From NCBI RefSeq assembly GCF_018145655.1, contig NZ_JAGSSY010000001.1, forward strand, positions 434,001 through 498,000: DNA of 64,000 nt, in the 5' to 3' direction. A program made the translations under genes and the position numbers. How positions within the stretch are numbered: the stretch's first letter is position 1; each line of letters starts with the position of its first letter. This DNA comes from Campylobacter anatolicus. Its GTDB lineage: Bacteria; Campylobacterota; Campylobacteria; Campylobacterales; Campylobacteraceae. Positions 8,252-17,869 of the stretch are shown piece after piece. The notes beneath the pieces were generated by a model. The model made no database searches. It saw nothing but the letters and a program-made list of their open reading frames with translations, and was not told the origin of the DNA.

Positions 8252-8257
8252 TATAAT
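8252..8257 (+). promoter_or_regulatory. -10 box for the activator/dehydratase-like operon
   Basis: TATAAT preceded by TTGG lies 45 bases upstream of the ATG at 8302. The predicted leader includes a small inverted repeat TTCTAA-GT-TTAGAA at about 8267-8280 and an AGGA ribosome site. Confidence 0.5.
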
Positions 8258-8301
8258 CTGAGAAGTTCTAAGTTTAGAAATACATATTATCAGGATACAA
8301 A

Positions 8302-9069
8302 ATGCACTCTATTGGCATTGATATTGGCTCAACATCGGCAAAAATAGCCGTATTTGACGCAGATAAAGATAAATTTATACACTTTTTTATACTTCCGACT
8401 GGCTGGAGTGTCGTAGATACTTCAACAATTATCAAAAAGAAGCTAGATGCACTAGATCTTGATAATGAGATTTATATCGCCACAGGATATGGTCGCGTAA
8501 GTGTAAAATACGCCCATAAAATCATTACAGAGATTACCTGCCACGCTATGGGAGCAAACTACCTAAGCTGTAAAGACTGCACAGTCATTGATATCGGCGG
8601 ACAAGATACTAAGGCTATAAGGCTTGAAAATGGCATAATTACGAGCTTTATAATGAACGATAAATGTTCCGCTGGAACTGGTAAATTTTTAGAAGTGATG
8701 TCTAACCGCCTTGGCGTGAGCTTTGATGAGCTAACTACACTTGCTACACTCTCTAACAAAGATGTCAAGATAAGCTCTATGTGTACCGTATTTGCAGAAT
8801 CAGAGATAATCAGCCTAATTGCACAGAATATCTCACGTGAAAATATTGCAAATGCCGTAATCAAATCAGCTGTAAATAAAATAGCAAATTTAGTCAAAAA
8901 AGAGGCAAATGAGCGGTATTTTTTAAGTGGTGGCTTTAGTAAAAATGCTTATATGAAAGAGTGCTTACAAAATGAGCTAGGATGTGAGATAAAAACAGAC
9001 GAAAACGCTATATATTGCGGTGCTATAGGTGCTGCACTAATAGGCGTAAAAAAGCTAAAAAGGAGATAA
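8302..9069 (+). CDS. BadF/HgdC-type ATPase activator (YjiL-like reductase of a double-cubane protein)
   Basis: This 255-residue protein of the acetate-kinase/actin ATPase superfamily has phosphate-binding [14 protein letters not shown] at 5-18, [10 protein letters not shown] at 97-106 and FLSGGFSKN near the C-terminus. Cys122 (NDKCSAGTG) and Cys161 ([11 protein letters not shown]) match the pair that holds the dimer-bridging [4Fe-4S] cluster in 2-hydroxyacyl-CoA dehydratase activators. Such proteins couple ATP hydrolysis to delivery of a very low-potential electron. The length equals, as I recall, E. coli YjiL. The partner gene starts 2 bases after the stop, behind a strong AAGGAGA site, so the two form one unit. 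Confidence 0.85.
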   Translation: MHSIGIDIGSTSAKIAVFDADKDKFIHFFILPTGWSVVDTSTIIKKKLDALDLDNEIYIATGYGRVSVKYAHKIITEITCHAMGANYLSCKDCTVIDIGGQDTKAIRLENGIITSFIMNDKCSAGTGKFLEVMSNRLGVSFDELTTLATLSNKDVKISSMCTVFAESEIISLIAQNISRENIANAVIKSAVNKIANLVKKEANERYFLSGGFSKNAYMKECLQNELGCEIKTDENAIYCGAIGAALIGVKKLKRR

Positions 9070-9070
9070 A

Positions 9071-10225
9071 ATGATAGATGAGAGTATGAGTTTTGAAGAG
9101 ATTTGTGCTACTTATGCAGCACAAAAGAGCGAAAGTGCGAAGTCAGTAGGTGGACTAAAAGACAGTGGTAGGCGTATCGCTGCGATATTTTGCACCTACA
9201 CACCACGTGAGTTGATACACGCTGCAAATGCTGTTAGTATAGCTGTTTGTGCAACTGGAGACGCAGCGGCTAACGAGGGCGAGAAATTTCTGCCTAAAAA
9301 TTTATGTCCGCTTATAAAAGCAAGCTATGGCTTAGCTAAACAAGATAAATGTCCATTTATTAAAAATGCCGACATAGTTATAGGCGAGACAACCTGTGAT
9401 GGCAAGAAAAAAATGTATGAGCTAATGAGCGAATTTAAAGATGTGCATATTATGCACCTACCACACGTGCAAAGTCAAAAAAGTCTTGAACTTTGGACAC
9501 AGGAGATCGAGCGACTAAGGCATAGTTTGGAACAAAAATACAACACTAAAATTTCAACCGATGATCTTAAGGCGTCGATAGCGATATTTAATGAAGAAAG
9601 ACGGCTGATGGATGAGTTGCAGGCATTTATGCAACTTGAGAATCCACCACTTAACGGTAATGAATTGCATCAAATTTTATACGCAAATGGCTTTATCTAT
9701 GAAAAAGAGGAGCAAATTCGTGAGCTAAAAATCATCATAGAAAAGCTAAAAGAGCGTGTAAAAAAAGGTATTAGTCCAGTCAAAAAAGGTGCAAAACGCA
9801 TAATTATTACAGGCTGTCCTAGTGGTGGGGTATTTGATAAGATAGTAGCTCCTATTGAACAAGCAGGTGGTATTGTAGTCGCTTATGAAAACTGCACTGG
9901 TAGTAAAAATTTTAAAAATTTAATAGACGAAAACGATGAGCCTATAAGTGCGATAGCTAAGCGATATATGGCGATACCTTGCTCAATAATGTCACCAAAT
10001 AAGGGACGCGAGAATGTGATAAAACAGATGATCGATGAATACAATGCAGATGGTGTGATAGACGTTGTACTTCAAGCCTGTCATACATACAGTGTAGAGA
10101 CGATAAGTATGAAAAGAGCCTGTTCTAGTGTGATGACACCATATATGTCACTTGAAACCGACTATTCTACTAGCGATATTGGGCAGATAAAGACGCGTAT
10201 AGAGGCATTTTTGGAGATGATATAA
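9071..10225 (+). CDS. 2-hydroxyacyl-CoA dehydratase subunit-like / double-cubane cluster protein (YjiM-like)
   Basis: This 384-residue protein of the HgdB/FldC family has eleven cysteines, including Cys41, 60, 79 (NLCPLI), 94 (KCPFI), 109 (TTCDGKKK), 249 (GCPSGG), 275 (ENCTG), 304, 337 (QACHTY) and 351. The ending [19 protein letters not shown] is typical of the family. True dehydratases need two different subunits. Here only one large subunit plus an activator is present, which is the arrangement of the double-cubane [8Fe-9S] cluster proteins and of E. coli YjiM/YjiL. Those reduce small molecules in an ATP-dependent reaction in vitro, but the natural substrate is unsettled. No CoA-transferase or second dehydratase subunit is nearby, which argues against amino-acid fermentation. 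Confidence 0.8.
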   Translation: MIDESMSFEEICATYAAQKSESAKSVGGLKDSGRRIAAIFCTYTPRELIHAANAVSIAVCATGDAAANEGEKFLPKNLCPLIKASYGLAKQDKCPFIKNADIVIGETTCDGKKKMYELMSEFKDVHIMHLPHVQSQKSLELWTQEIERLRHSLEQKYNTKISTDDLKASIAIFNEERRLMDELQAFMQLENPPLNGNELHQILYANGFIYEKEEQIRELKIIIEKLKERVKKGISPVKKGAKRIIITGCPSGGVFDKIVAPIEQAGGIVVAYENCTGSKNFKNLIDENDEPISAIAKRYMAIPCSIMSPNKGRENVIKQMIDEYNADGVIDVVLQACHTYSVETISMKRACSSVMTPYMSLETDYSTSDIGQIKTRIEAFLEMI

Positions 10226-10235
10226 ATTTTGCTAG

Positions 10236-10275
10236 TGACGATAGTGACTTATAAAATCAAAAGCCATTATCGTCA
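10236..10275. terminator. long hairpin between convergent genes
   Basis: TGACGATAGTG and CATTATCGTCA pair over 11 bp (one G:T mismatch) around an 18-base loop, in the gap between the dehydratase-like gene and the convergent transporter gene. There is no long T-run on either side, so it is a possible bidirectional terminator or a transcript-end stabiliser. Confidence 0.4.
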
Positions 10276-10357
10276 AGCCATAAAAATCAGTAAAAATTTA
10301 TCGAAGTTGTTAAAAATTTCAAACTCATCTCTTTGTCTTAATCTCAATATCTCAAGC

Positions 10358-11245
10358 CTATTTTTCCTTTTTAGCTAGTAAAAATATACAACACATTATC
10401 AGCACAAAACCAACAAAATCAAGAAATACAAACTCAGTCTCAAGCCAAAAATATGCAAAAAATGCCGCACTAAGTGGCTCTACACAAGCAATCAAACTTG
10501 CCTTGCTGGCACCGATTAGCTTAACACCTAGCATATAAAAACTGAAAGCAAATATCGTCCCTAGCGTTATCACAGCCCAAAATGCAGCCCACTGCGATGT
10601 ACTACTAGCCCCATCAAGTTGCCACACACGCATAAACACACACAGCACTACGCCACCTATCGCCATACCCCAGCCTAGCACTAGTGGAACTGGGTATTTT
10701 GAATTTAATTTTGTTGGAGCGAAGTTATAGATACATACGCAAACCGCACTAACTAAGCACCAAAATAAAGCTTCTTTTGAGATGACAAGTGTCGTTAAAT
10801 CACCGTGAGTGGCAAGCATAATCACACCAAACATAGCTAAAATAAGTGCAACTAACTCGGTTAGGCGTGGTAGACGACGCTCATTAAAACAAACGATAGC
10901 TAGAATGAACGTTGGAGCGGTATATTGTATAGTTGTTGCGACTGCAGCATTTGATAGTTCAATGGAGTAAAAGTAACTATACTGCGTCATCATAAGTCCA
11001 AGAATTGCATAAATTAGCATCTGTGGCAACAGTCTTACATCAAGTATAGGCAAAAGTACTGTGCACGGGCTTTTGAGTGCGTAAAATACTATCAATATAA
11101 GTCCAGAGATAAGTAGCCGATACGGCACGAGCCAGTCAGCACTCACACTTTGAGCAAATAAATACTGCCCACAAACCCCACTAAACCCCCATAAAATACC
11201 ACCAAAAAGTGTTATTAAAATGCCTGATAAGCTCTCTCGCACCAA
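10358..11245 (-). CDS. EamA/DMT-family transporter
   Basis: This 295-residue protein has ten predicted membrane helices in two EamA repeats of about 140 residues, with FGGILWGFSGVCGQYLF at the start and LIGASKASLIACVEPLSAAFFAYFWL in the second repeat, the latter a typical EamA end motif. It would export a metabolite or drug across the inner membrane, with substrate unknown. The start is either TTG at 11245 or the next codon, GTG at 11242, which is better spaced from AAAGGG. It stands alone between the dehydratase pair and the integrase remnant. Confidence 0.85.
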   Translation of the reverse strand: MVRESLSGILITLFGGILWGFSGVCGQYLFAQSVSADWLVPYRLLISGLILIVFYALKSPCTVLLPILDVRLLPQMLIYAILGLMMTQYSYFYSIELSNAAVATTIQYTAPTFILAIVCFNERRLPRLTELVALILAMFGVIMLATHGDLTTLVISKEALFWCLVSAVCVCIYNFAPTKLNSKYPVPLVLGWGMAIGGVVLCVFMRVWQLDGASSTSQWAAFWAVITLGTIFAFSFYMLGVKLIGASKASLIACVEPLSAAFFAYFWLETEFVFLDFVGFVLIMCCIFLLAKKEK

Positions 11246-11337
11246 TACCCTTTAAAATTTTTGCTTTTAAATTTTTATCTACAATTTTGTCCACTTCTTA
11301 CAATAAGCATACAAATCAACATAAAGTAATAAATCTG

Positions 11338-11527
11338 CTATTTAAAAATGCCCTTACAAAAAATTCGTTTATATCTACCTGTGCTTTTACTCTTTAACTC
11401 ATATATAAAATAAAAGTCTTTAGCATAATCTGCACGTAAAGATATTATCTCCATAACCTACCCTATAACATTTATCCTTTGGCTTTAAAGATTTGATTTT
11501 CGTATCGTTTAGTATTTTTACGGACAC
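11338..11527 (-). pseudogene. decayed tyrosine integrase (N-terminal fragment)
   Basis: Reading on the minus strand from a GTG at 11527, the translation includes ILNDTKIKSLKPKDKCYRV, which matches the start of P4-type phage integrases (the Arm-binding DUF4102 region). The frame then shifts. A second frame gives LYVQIMLKTFILYM, a third gives FYFIYELKSKSTGRYKRIF, and it ends at TAG 11340-11338. Together these correspond to about the first 70 residues of an integrase with at least two frameshifts and no catalytic domain. It lies 112 bases beyond the 3' end of the tRNA-Ser gene on the same strand, where integrated islands carry their integrase. Confidence 0.6.
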
Positions 11528-11638
11528 CTGTCTTTAAATTTATTAAATTTTTTATTAATTGTCCGTTATTTTTGCTTATATTAATATAAATCAAAACAAA
11601 TAAATTTAAACTGGTATGAAGTAAAACAAATCAAGTAG

Positions 11639-11729
11639 TGGCGGACAGAGAGGGATTTGAACCCTCGAAGCCCGATTAAGACTTGCACCCTTAGCAGGGG
11701 TGTGGTTTCAGCCACTCACCCATCTGTCC
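11639..11729 (-). tRNA. tRNA-Ser (anticodon GCT)
   Basis: On the minus strand, GGACAGA (acceptor 5' arm) pairs with TCTGTCC, followed by discriminator G and an encoded CCA. The anticodon stem-loop is CACCC-CTGCTAA-GGGTG, giving anticodon GCT for AGC/AGU serine codons. The long variable arm expected of tRNA-Ser is present, and the T arm reads GAGGG-TTCAAAT-CCCTC. Confidence 0.97.
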
Positions 11730-11746
11730 ATAAAATAAGAAATCGT

Positions 11747-11752
11747 ATTATA
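11747..11752 (-). promoter_or_regulatory. -10 box of tRNA-Ser
   Basis: A TATAAT hexamer on the minus strand lies 17 bases upstream of the mature tRNA 5' end, the right distance for a short 5' leader. Confidence 0.5.
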
Positions 11753-12235
11753 ATAAAATCCTGCTGATATATGGCTTAAAAACTAGCACTACTTAAAACA
11801 GAAACTATTGAACCTAAAGTCACAATGTACTAATGGCAAATATCGCTCAAATCAGTACAAAGTAAAAAGGCTTAACCAGATTTGCCACTAAAAACTACTC
11901 TATCGCGAATATCATAAACATTTAAATTGATAACTCACTGATACAAAAAATTAGCCCAATACCTCTTTAGCAATTTATAAGCACCAACTAAGCTAGAAGC
12001 TTTAAGATTAAGCTGTGTATATACTGCTTACTTATCTAATGCTTATATTTTCTTAAATTTTATCTGTAGTAATATATTAACTTTATATTTATATTTCTTT
12101 TTTGATAAGGCGTGTATTAAATCTAATGTGCATAAAATATCTAATGTCATTTATACAACACTTATGAGTATAGTTTTTGCTTGGCATACTCGTTGAAAAT
12201 TTATACCGAAATCTCACACAAAATAGGCTATAAAT
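11753..12235. other. gene-free AT-rich stretch
   Basis: About 480 bases between tRNA-Ser and pyrF without an open frame longer than a few dozen codons on either strand, and with no recognisable protein similarity, repeat or RNA. Together with the integrase remnant on the other side of the tRNA it may be leftover island DNA, but nothing in this part itself shows that. Confidence 0.4.
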
Positions 12236-12916
12236 TTAAATTTGAGCTAAAATTTTCTCTACCACTTCACGCGGATTTTTGCTTTTATATATCGGCCTAC
12301 CAACCACGATAAAGTCGCTACTTTCACGCTTTGCGGTCACTATGTCGGCCACACGAGCCTGATCATCCACACTCTCACCAAACGGACGAATCCCAGGCGT
12401 TAGCGTTAAAAAATTATCACTAGTCACCTTTTTTATCCCACGGCTTTCAAATACCGAGCAGACCATACCATCAAGCCCAGCATTAAACGCTGCAATACTC
12501 ATTTTATGCACTGCTTCGTTTATACTCTCGTTATAAATCTCCATAAACTCATCTTTGTTAAAACTAGTCAAAGATGAGACCGCAAGAACCAATGGACGGT
12601 ATCTTAAATTTGCTAACCGCTCCATTACTTCGCTCATCGCCCTGGCTCCGGCACTTGCGTGAATATTTATCATATCAACATTTAAATTTGCGATAACTTC
12701 CGCAGCATCTGCCATCGTGTTTGGGATATCATATAGTTTTAGATCTAAAAAAATTTTAAAATCACCCAAACTTTTAAGCTCATCAATAAATTTTACCCCA
12801 TCACGCAGATATGCTCTTAGACCTACTTTTAGCCACACATCAAGCCCTTTAAGGCTTTTAGTAAGGGATAAACTTTCATCACGAGTCGGTAGATCAAGTG
12901 CTACACAAAGCTTCAA
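12236..12916 (-). CDS. pyrF: orotidine 5'-phosphate decarboxylase
   Basis: This 226-residue single-domain TIM barrel begins [16 protein letters not shown] and has the catalytic Asp-Lys-Asp cluster in [12 protein letters not shown]. The phosphate-binding segments are LTPGIRP and [12 protein letters not shown]. It makes UMP from OMP in pyrimidine synthesis. The start overlaps nusB by 4 bases (ATGA). pyrF-nusB-ribH-kdsA is the order known from C. jejuni Cj0381-Cj0384. Confidence 0.96.
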   Translation of the reverse strand: MKLCVALDLPTRDESLSLTKSLKGLDVWLKVGLRAYLRDGVKFIDELKSLGDFKIFLDLKLYDIPNTMADAAEVIANLNVDMINIHASAGARAMSEVMERLANLRYRPLVLAVSSLTSFNKDEFMEIYNESINEAVHKMSIAAFNAGLDGMVCSVFESRGIKKVTSDNFLTLTPGIRPFGESVDDQARVADIVTAKRESSDFIVVGRPIYKSKNPREVVEKILAQI

Positions 12917-13308
12917 ATCTCAGCCTTTAATGCGTCTAAAACACCGTTTATAAACTTTGGAGCAGAATCTCCGCCAAGCTCCTTTGCAAGCTCGATAGCT
13001 TCATTTATGATCACGGCTTTATCGGTTATGGTAAATTTCATCTCATAAATTCCAAGCCGTAAAATAGCAAGCTCCACTGCACCCACACGCTCTATCTCAC
13101 CCTCTTTTAAAAATTTTTTCAAAATCTTATCTAGTTCATTTTTTTTAGTAACTACACTTTCAAAAGTCTGCTCTGCTTCGATTCTGCGTTCATTACGAAT
13201 CTTACGCTCGTTTAAAAACTCATCTGTAAATTCCGCACTTCCACTGCCCATCTCACTCGCATAAAGTAGCGAAACTACCGCTTGTCTGACCTGATGACGC
13301 GTAGCCAT
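12913..13308 (-). CDS. nusB: transcription antitermination factor NusB
   Basis: This all-helical protein of 131 residues starts [19 protein letters not shown] and includes the family's C-terminal signature [27 protein letters not shown]. It pairs with NusE (S10) on boxA RNA for rRNA antitermination. It starts immediately after the ribH stop and overlaps pyrF, so it is co-transcribed with both. Confidence 0.95.
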   Translation of the reverse strand: MATRHQVRQAVVSLLYASEMGSGSAEFTDEFLNERKIRNERRIEAEQTFESVVTKKNELDKILKKFLKEGEIERVGAVELAILRLGIYEMKFTITDKAVIINEAIELAKELGGDSAPKFINGVLDALKAEI

Positions 13309-13779
13309 TTACGCCCCCAAATTTTTATATAAATCAAGTAGCTCTATAACGCCTGTCATAGCTTCAAAGCCCTTGTTTCCAGCCTTACTACCAGCTCTTT
13401 CAATCGCTTGTTCTATACTATCAACAGTTAAAACACCAAATGTTACTGGCTTACCGTATTTTAGCGTTACATTTGCAATGCCTTTTGTTGTCTCAGCCGA
13501 AACGTAATCAAAATGCGGTGTTGAACCACGAATGACCGCTCCAACACAACAAATAGCATCAAATTTACCACTTTCTAACGCACGTTCAAGTGCCATAGGT
13601 ATCTCAAAAGCACCAGGTACAAGAATAAGGGTTAAATTACTCTCATCTCCACCATGGCGTAAAAACGCATCTTTTGCACCCTCTACAAGGCGGTCTGTTA
13701 TTATGTGGTTAAAGCGTGCATTTATAATGGCTATCTTTTCACTACCTTTTAGTGCAAGTTTGCCCTCTATTATTTTCAT
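13309..13779 (-). CDS. ribH: 6,7-dimethyl-8-ribityllumazine synthase
   Basis: This 156-residue enzyme has the standard length for the icosahedral synthase. The substrate loops [14 protein letters not shown] and VPGAFEIP are present, along with [15 protein letters not shown] carrying the catalytic His. It condenses ribityl-aminouracil with dihydroxybutanone phosphate in riboflavin synthesis. It lies between kdsA (12-base gap) and nusB. Confidence 0.97.
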   Translation of the reverse strand: MKIIEGKLALKGSEKIAIINARFNHIITDRLVEGAKDAFLRHGGDESNLTLILVPGAFEIPMALERALESGKFDAICCVGAVIRGSTPHFDYVSAETTKGIANVTLKYGKPVTFGVLTVDSIEQAIERAGSKAGNKGFEAMTGVIELLDLYKNLGA

Positions 13780-13791
13780 TCTTTCTCCTTT

Positions 13792-14595
13792 TTATTTTAA
13801 ATTTAAAGCCTCTTTTATAGCAAAAATTTCATTTACATTTTGCTCTAATTCATCTAAATTTAGCATATTTGGCCCATCACAGAGTGCTTCACAAGGGTTT
13901 ATATGTGTCTCATAGAAAAATCCATCTACGCCAACAGCTGCTGCTGCACGTGCAAGATAAGGTACAAAACGAGCATCTCCACCACTCTTCTCTCCAAGAG
14001 CTGAAGGCATTTGAACACTATGAGTAGCGTCAAAAACAACTGGTGCGTATTCATGCATAAGTACTAAATTTCGCATATCCACGACTAAATTCCCATATCC
14101 AAATGTGCTACCACGTTCAGTTAGCCAAACACCATTTTGCTTTGCTACTGCATATCCATCACCACTCACACAACGAGTCTCAAGCACCTTTTTAACACTA
14201 TGTTTCATCGCACTTGGTGCCAGAAACTGCCCTTTTTTTATATTTACTACAGCATCTGTCTTTGCTGCTGCGACTAGCAGATCGGTTTGACGACACAAAA
14301 ATGCTGGAATTTGCAACACATCGGCGACTTTTGCGACTGGGGCTGCTTGATAGCTCTCGTGAATGTCAGTTAAAATTTTAAAACCAAATTTCTCCTTCAC
14401 GTGAGCTAAAATCTCACATCCTTTTTCAAGCCCTGGCCCACGAAATGAGCTAATGCTCGTGCGATTTGCCTTATCAAAACTTGACTTAAAATAAAAATCA
14501 ATTCTTTTATCTTCATTAAATTTAACGAGTCTTTCTGCAACTGCAAAAACTAGCTCTTCACTCTCTATAACACAAGGTCCTGCGATCAGTATCAC
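13792..14595 (-). CDS. kdsA: 3-deoxy-D-manno-octulosonate 8-phosphate (KDO8P) synthase
   Basis: This 267-residue TIM-barrel aldolase contains [30 protein letters not shown] and [11 protein letters not shown]-like ([11 protein letters not shown]) segments. It joins PEP and arabinose 5-phosphate to give KDO8P for the LOS inner core. The GTG start overlaps the stop of the upstream transporter gene, with AAAGGAAA as ribosome site. Confidence 0.96.
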   Translation of the reverse strand: MILIAGPCVIESEELVFAVAERLVKFNEDKRIDFYFKSSFDKANRTSISSFRGPGLEKGCEILAHVKEKFGFKILTDIHESYQAAPVAKVADVLQIPAFLCRQTDLLVAAAKTDAVVNIKKGQFLAPSAMKHSVKKVLETRCVSGDGYAVAKQNGVWLTERGSTFGYGNLVVDMRNLVLMHEYAPVVFDATHSVQMPSALGEKSGGDARFVPYLARAAAAVGVDGFFYETHINPCEALCDGPNMLNLDELEQNVNEIFAIKEALNLK

Positions 14596-15485
14596 TATTT
14601 TTCCTTTACTACTAAAATTCCGCTTATAATAACGAGCATTATACCAAAAAATGCCAATAAATTTGGTAGCCCATCGCCCATAAAATAGCCAATAAATATA
14701 GTAAATATAACATCAGCGTAGCTCACAACAGCGACCGTTCCAGCCTTTTTGGATGCTGCGTAAGCCTTTGTCATAAAGATTTGAAAATAAAGCCCCGTTA
14801 TACCTACTAAAAGTATAAAGATCGCATTATGTAAATTTGGCATAACAAATTTTGATATTAAAAAATCAAGTGGCTCATAACTCATAAACTCAGCCATACT
14901 CATAAAAACAAGCGGTAGAGCTGTTCCCCACGCCATAAAGCTAAGCACTATTGTCTTTGTGTCGTAGCTTTTATTTAGTTCACGCACACTAGTGTATGCA
15001 AGTGCTGCTCCAAGACCACTCCAAATGCCGATGATATCGGTCTTTGAGATACCTAAGTTTGGCTGAATTATTAGCAAAATACCGCCAAATCCTACAAATA
15101 CCGCAAACCACCCTTTTGAACTAAGTCGCTCTTTAAACCAAAAAGCAGCAATGAGTGCGACAAAGATAGGGCTTGTTTTTGAAAATGTAAAAGCAGCGGC
15201 TAAGTTGATATTTGCAATATTATAAAAAAAAGCAAAAAGTGCTATTGTGCCGACAAATCCACGAAACATAAGTAAAAAAAGATGCCCGCCTTTTTGATGG
15301 AATGGATATTTATAAATTGAATAAATAATTATGGCAAAGCCTATCAAATTTCTAAAAAATACAATCTCAATTGAAGGCAAATCCTTGCTTAAATACTTTG
15401 CAAATGCCCCAGTGGCAGCAAACATAACACAAGCAAGAAGCATATAATAAATCCCAAGATGACGCACTATAAATCTATTTGGCAC
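14595..15485 (-). CDS. EamA/DMT-family transporter (Cj0385c-like)
   Basis: This 296-residue protein has ten membrane helices in two EamA repeats ([47 protein letters not shown]). It is related only at the family level to the 10358 transporter. It is the first gene of the unit running into kdsA, with a GTG start behind AAAGG, and lies divergent from der. Conservation of this position in Campylobacter suggests a housekeeping export role, but the substrate is unknown. Confidence 0.85.
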   Translation of the reverse strand: MPNRFIVRHLGIYYMLLACVMFAATGAFAKYLSKDLPSIEIVFFRNLIGFAIIIYSIYKYPFHQKGGHLFLLMFRGFVGTIALFAFFYNIANINLAAAFTFSKTSPIFVALIAAFWFKERLSSKGWFAVFVGFGGILLIIQPNLGISKTDIIGIWSGLGAALAYTSVRELNKSYDTKTIVLSFMAWGTALPLVFMSMAEFMSYEPLDFLISKFVMPNLHNAIFILLVGITGLYFQIFMTKAYAASKKAGTVAVVSYADVIFTIFIGYFMGDGLPNLLAFFGIMLVIISGILVVKEK

Positions 15486-15570
15486 AGCAAACCTTTAAAT
15501 TTTAAAGTCTTATTTTAGTAAATTTAGCCTTAAAATGTTTAAATTTATTAATAAAATAAGCCATTTTTTG

Positions 15571-15576
15571 TATAAT
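15571..15576 (+). promoter_or_regulatory. -10 box for the der-aroK-SMR-trpS-serS-pflB operon
   Basis: A TATAAT hexamer with an upstream TG (TTTTTTGTATAAT) lies 22 bases before the der TTG start. No other promoter-like gap exists until after pflB, because each following gene overlaps or nearly touches the last. Confidence 0.55.
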
Positions 15577-15598
15577 ATGCAACAATAAAGGAATAAAT

Positions 15599-16981
15599 TT
15601 GCAAAAGATTATATTAGTTGGAAAACCAAATGTTGGCAAAAGCTCTCTTTTTAACCGCCTAGCAAAGCAACGTATCGCTATCACAAGCGACGTAAGTGGC
15701 ACTACAAGAGATACAAATAAAGCCGTGATTGACATTGAAGGCAAAGAATGCATTCTCATAGATAGTGGCGGGCTTGATGATAGCTCGGAGTTATTTCGCA
15801 ATGTAAAGCTTAAAACATTAGCCGAGGCTAAAAACTCAGATTCTATCATCTATTTAGTTGATGGTAAAATGCTACCAGATGATGAAGATAAAGCCCTATT
15901 TTACGAGCTTAGTAAGCTTAAAAAGCCAATTGCCTTAGTTGTAAACAAAATAGATAGCAAAAAGGATGAGCAGCGTGCATGGGAGTTTGTAAGCTTTGGC
16001 ACAAAGCTTATATTTAACATCTCAGTTAGTCATAATACAGGCATTGATGAGCTTAGCGAATGGATATTTAAACAGCTAAAAACAGACGTAATAAAGCATG
16101 ATGAAAGTGAAGACTTTGATGATTTTTTAGAAAGCTTTAACGATGACGGCGAATTTGACGACTCAGAAAATTATGAAAATAAAAATATACGCATAGGTAT
16201 CGTTGGACGTGTAAATGTCGGTAAAAGTAGCTTACTAAACGCACTTGTAAAAGACTCTCGTGCCGTTGTGAGCGACATCGCTGGAACTACGATAGACCCG
16301 GTGAATGAAATTTATGAACATAATGGGCGAATATATGAGTTTGTTGATACCGCAGGTATCCGCAAACGTGGCAAGATAGATGGCATAGAACGTTACGCAC
16401 TTAACCGCACTGAGAAAATTTTAGAGACTACAGACATAGCTTTGCTCGTGCTTGATAGCTCTGAGCCACTAACTGAGCTAGATGAGAGAATAGCTGGGGT
16501 TGCAAGCAAATTTAACCTAGGAATTATCATAGTACTAAATAAATGGGATAAGAGTGAGATAGAGTTTGACAAGCTTTGCAAAGAGATAAAAGACCGCTTT
16601 AAATTTCTAGCTTACGCACCGATCATTAGTGTCTCAGCACTCGGAGGTAAACGTGTGCATAAGCTTTATGATCTAATACTTGAAGTTTATAAAAACTTTA
16701 TTCAAAAAATGCAAACTTCAAAACTAAATGAGCTAATCTTGGAAGCGACTAAGGCACATCCACTCCCACACGAAAAGGGCAAAAGTGTAAAAATTTACTA
16801 CGCTGTGCAGTTTGCATCCGCACCGCCAAAAATAGCTCTGATAATGAACCGCCCAAGAGCATTGCATTTTAGCTACAAACGCTATCTAAGCAACAAAATA
16901 CGTGAGAAATTTGAGCTAAGTGGCGTCCCACTCGTGTTAATCCCTAAAAAACGTGGAGAAAATGATGACGATAAAGAATGA
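15599..16981 (+). CDS. der: ribosome-assembly GTPase Der (EngA)
   Basis: This 460-residue protein has two tandem G domains. The first has [17 protein letters not shown] and NKID, and the second has [18 protein letters not shown] and NKWD. A KH-like C-terminal domain and a basic tail follow. An acidic linker at about 165-195 joins the G domains. It acts in 50S subunit assembly. The start is TTG at 15599, preceded by AAAGGAA. Confidence 0.97.
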   Translation: MQKIILVGKPNVGKSSLFNRLAKQRIAITSDVSGTTRDTNKAVIDIEGKECILIDSGGLDDSSELFRNVKLKTLAEAKNSDSIIYLVDGKMLPDDEDKALFYELSKLKKPIALVVNKIDSKKDEQRAWEFVSFGTKLIFNISVSHNTGIDELSEWIFKQLKTDVIKHDESEDFDDFLESFNDDGEFDDSENYENKNIRIGIVGRVNVGKSSLLNALVKDSRAVVSDIAGTTIDPVNEIYEHNGRIYEFVDTAGIRKRGKIDGIERYALNRTEKILETTDIALLVLDSSEPLTELDERIAGVASKFNLGIIIVLNKWDKSEIEFDKLCKEIKDRFKFLAYAPIISVSALGGKRVHKLYDLILEVYKNFIQKMQTSKLNELILEATKAHPLPHEKGKSVKIYYAVQFASAPPKIALIMNRPRALHFSYKRYLSNKIREKFELSGVPLVLIPKKRGENDDDKE

Positions 16982-17495
16982 TAATATAGTTTTTATAGGA
17001 TTTATGGGTGTTGGCAAAGGCACTATAGGACGGCTTTTGAGTAAAAATTTGGATAAATTTTTTCTTGATTGTGATGATATGTTAGAAAGCTCTCAAAATA
17101 AAAAGATAGTTGATATATTTGAGGCTGAAGGTGAAGAACATTTTAGAAATTTAGAGAAAAAACTGGCTAAATTTCTAGCCACTAATGTTAAAAATGCCGT
17201 TATATCAACAGGCGGTGGCTTTGCAAATGTCAAATACTTAAACAAAATTGGCACTATCATTTATCTAAAATCAAGCTTTGATGCTATCATTCAGCGTTTA
17301 AAAAATAGCCCAAATAGTGATAAAAAATTTGCCAAGCGACCTCTTTTACGTGATCTAAACAGAGCAAGAGAGATACATAAAAATAGAGAAAAAATTTATA
17401 CTAAAAAAGCAGATATCATCATAAATGTAGAAAACAAAACACCAAAGCAGATCGTAAAAGAGATCAAAGAAAGACTTGCAAAGGATAAAAATTGA
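16965..17495 (+). CDS. aroK: shikimate kinase
   Basis: A kinase of 176 residues with the P-loop [14 protein letters not shown], the shikimate-binding aspartate and arginine (FLDCDDM; HFRNLE) and STGGGF. It phosphorylates shikimate in the chorismate pathway. The P-loop has GKGT instead of the usual GKS/T-T, but the second threonine is kept. The frame is open back to a GTG at 16953. I choose the ATG at 16965 because the GGAG inside the end of der is 6 bases before it. It overlaps der by 17 bases. Confidence 0.9.
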   Translation: MTIKNDNIVFIGFMGVGKGTIGRLLSKNLDKFFLDCDDMLESSQNKKIVDIFEAEGEEHFRNLEKKLAKFLATNVKNAVISTGGGFANVKYLNKIGTIIYLKSSFDAIIQRLKNSPNSDKKFAKRPLLRDLNRAREIHKNREKIYTKKADIIINVENKTPKQIVKEIKERLAKDKN

Positions 17496-17869
17496 TAGGT
17501 TATTTATTCTTAGGATTAGCTATCGTTTTTGAGTTGGCTGGGACAAATTTTTTAAAACTCTCAGATGGCTTTACAAAGCTAAATTATTCGTTTGCAACAC
17601 TTTTGGCATATGGATTTTGTTTTTATTTTCTTGCACTATCATTAAAAAGCATAAAATTAAGTATAGCTTACGCAACTTGGGGTGGGCTAGGTATCATCCT
17701 TGCGACTATGCTTTCTTTTTTTATCTTTCACGAAAAAGTATCTATAATAACACTACTTGGTATAGCACTAATTGTCATTGGAGTTGTTATTTGTAACTTT
17801 TTGGTGCAGGACATTAAATTTATAAGGACAAAATTTGAGAGTATTAACAGGACTTCAACCCTCTGGTAA
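17492..17869 (+). CDS. small multidrug resistance (SMR) family transporter
   Basis: This 125-residue protein has four membrane helices. It carries the SMR hallmark Glu14 in the first helix (IVFELAGTNFLKLS) and YATWGGLG in the third. SMR dimers exchange protons for cationic drugs or guanidinium, with the substrate here unknown. It starts from TTG overlapping the aroK stop. It is longer than typical SMRs (about 105-110) because its tail of about 17 residues runs 35 bases into trpS in another frame. This gene is not in the remembered C. jejuni order between aroK and trpS and looks like an insertion. Confidence 0.85.
   Translation: MIGYLFLGLAIVFELAGTNFLKLSDGFTKLNYSFATLLAYGFCFYFLALSLKSIKLSIAYATWGGLGIILATMLSFFIFHEKVSIITLLGIALIVIGVVICNFLVQDIKFIRTKFESINRTSTLW

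Noticed and set aside
10236-10275. Hairpin as a riboswitch or small RNA
   Set aside because: It lies between two stop codons of convergent genes with no promoter before it, so a transcript end is the simpler reading.
11209-11397. 62-codon plus-strand frame over the transporter start
   Set aside because: It covers the antisense of the transporter start and the integrase remnant and has no ribosome site or similarity.
11753-12235. Gene remnants or RNA between tRNA-Ser and pyrF
   Set aside because: Short frames on both strands were read but none resembles a family, and no stable GC-rich hairpin was seen.
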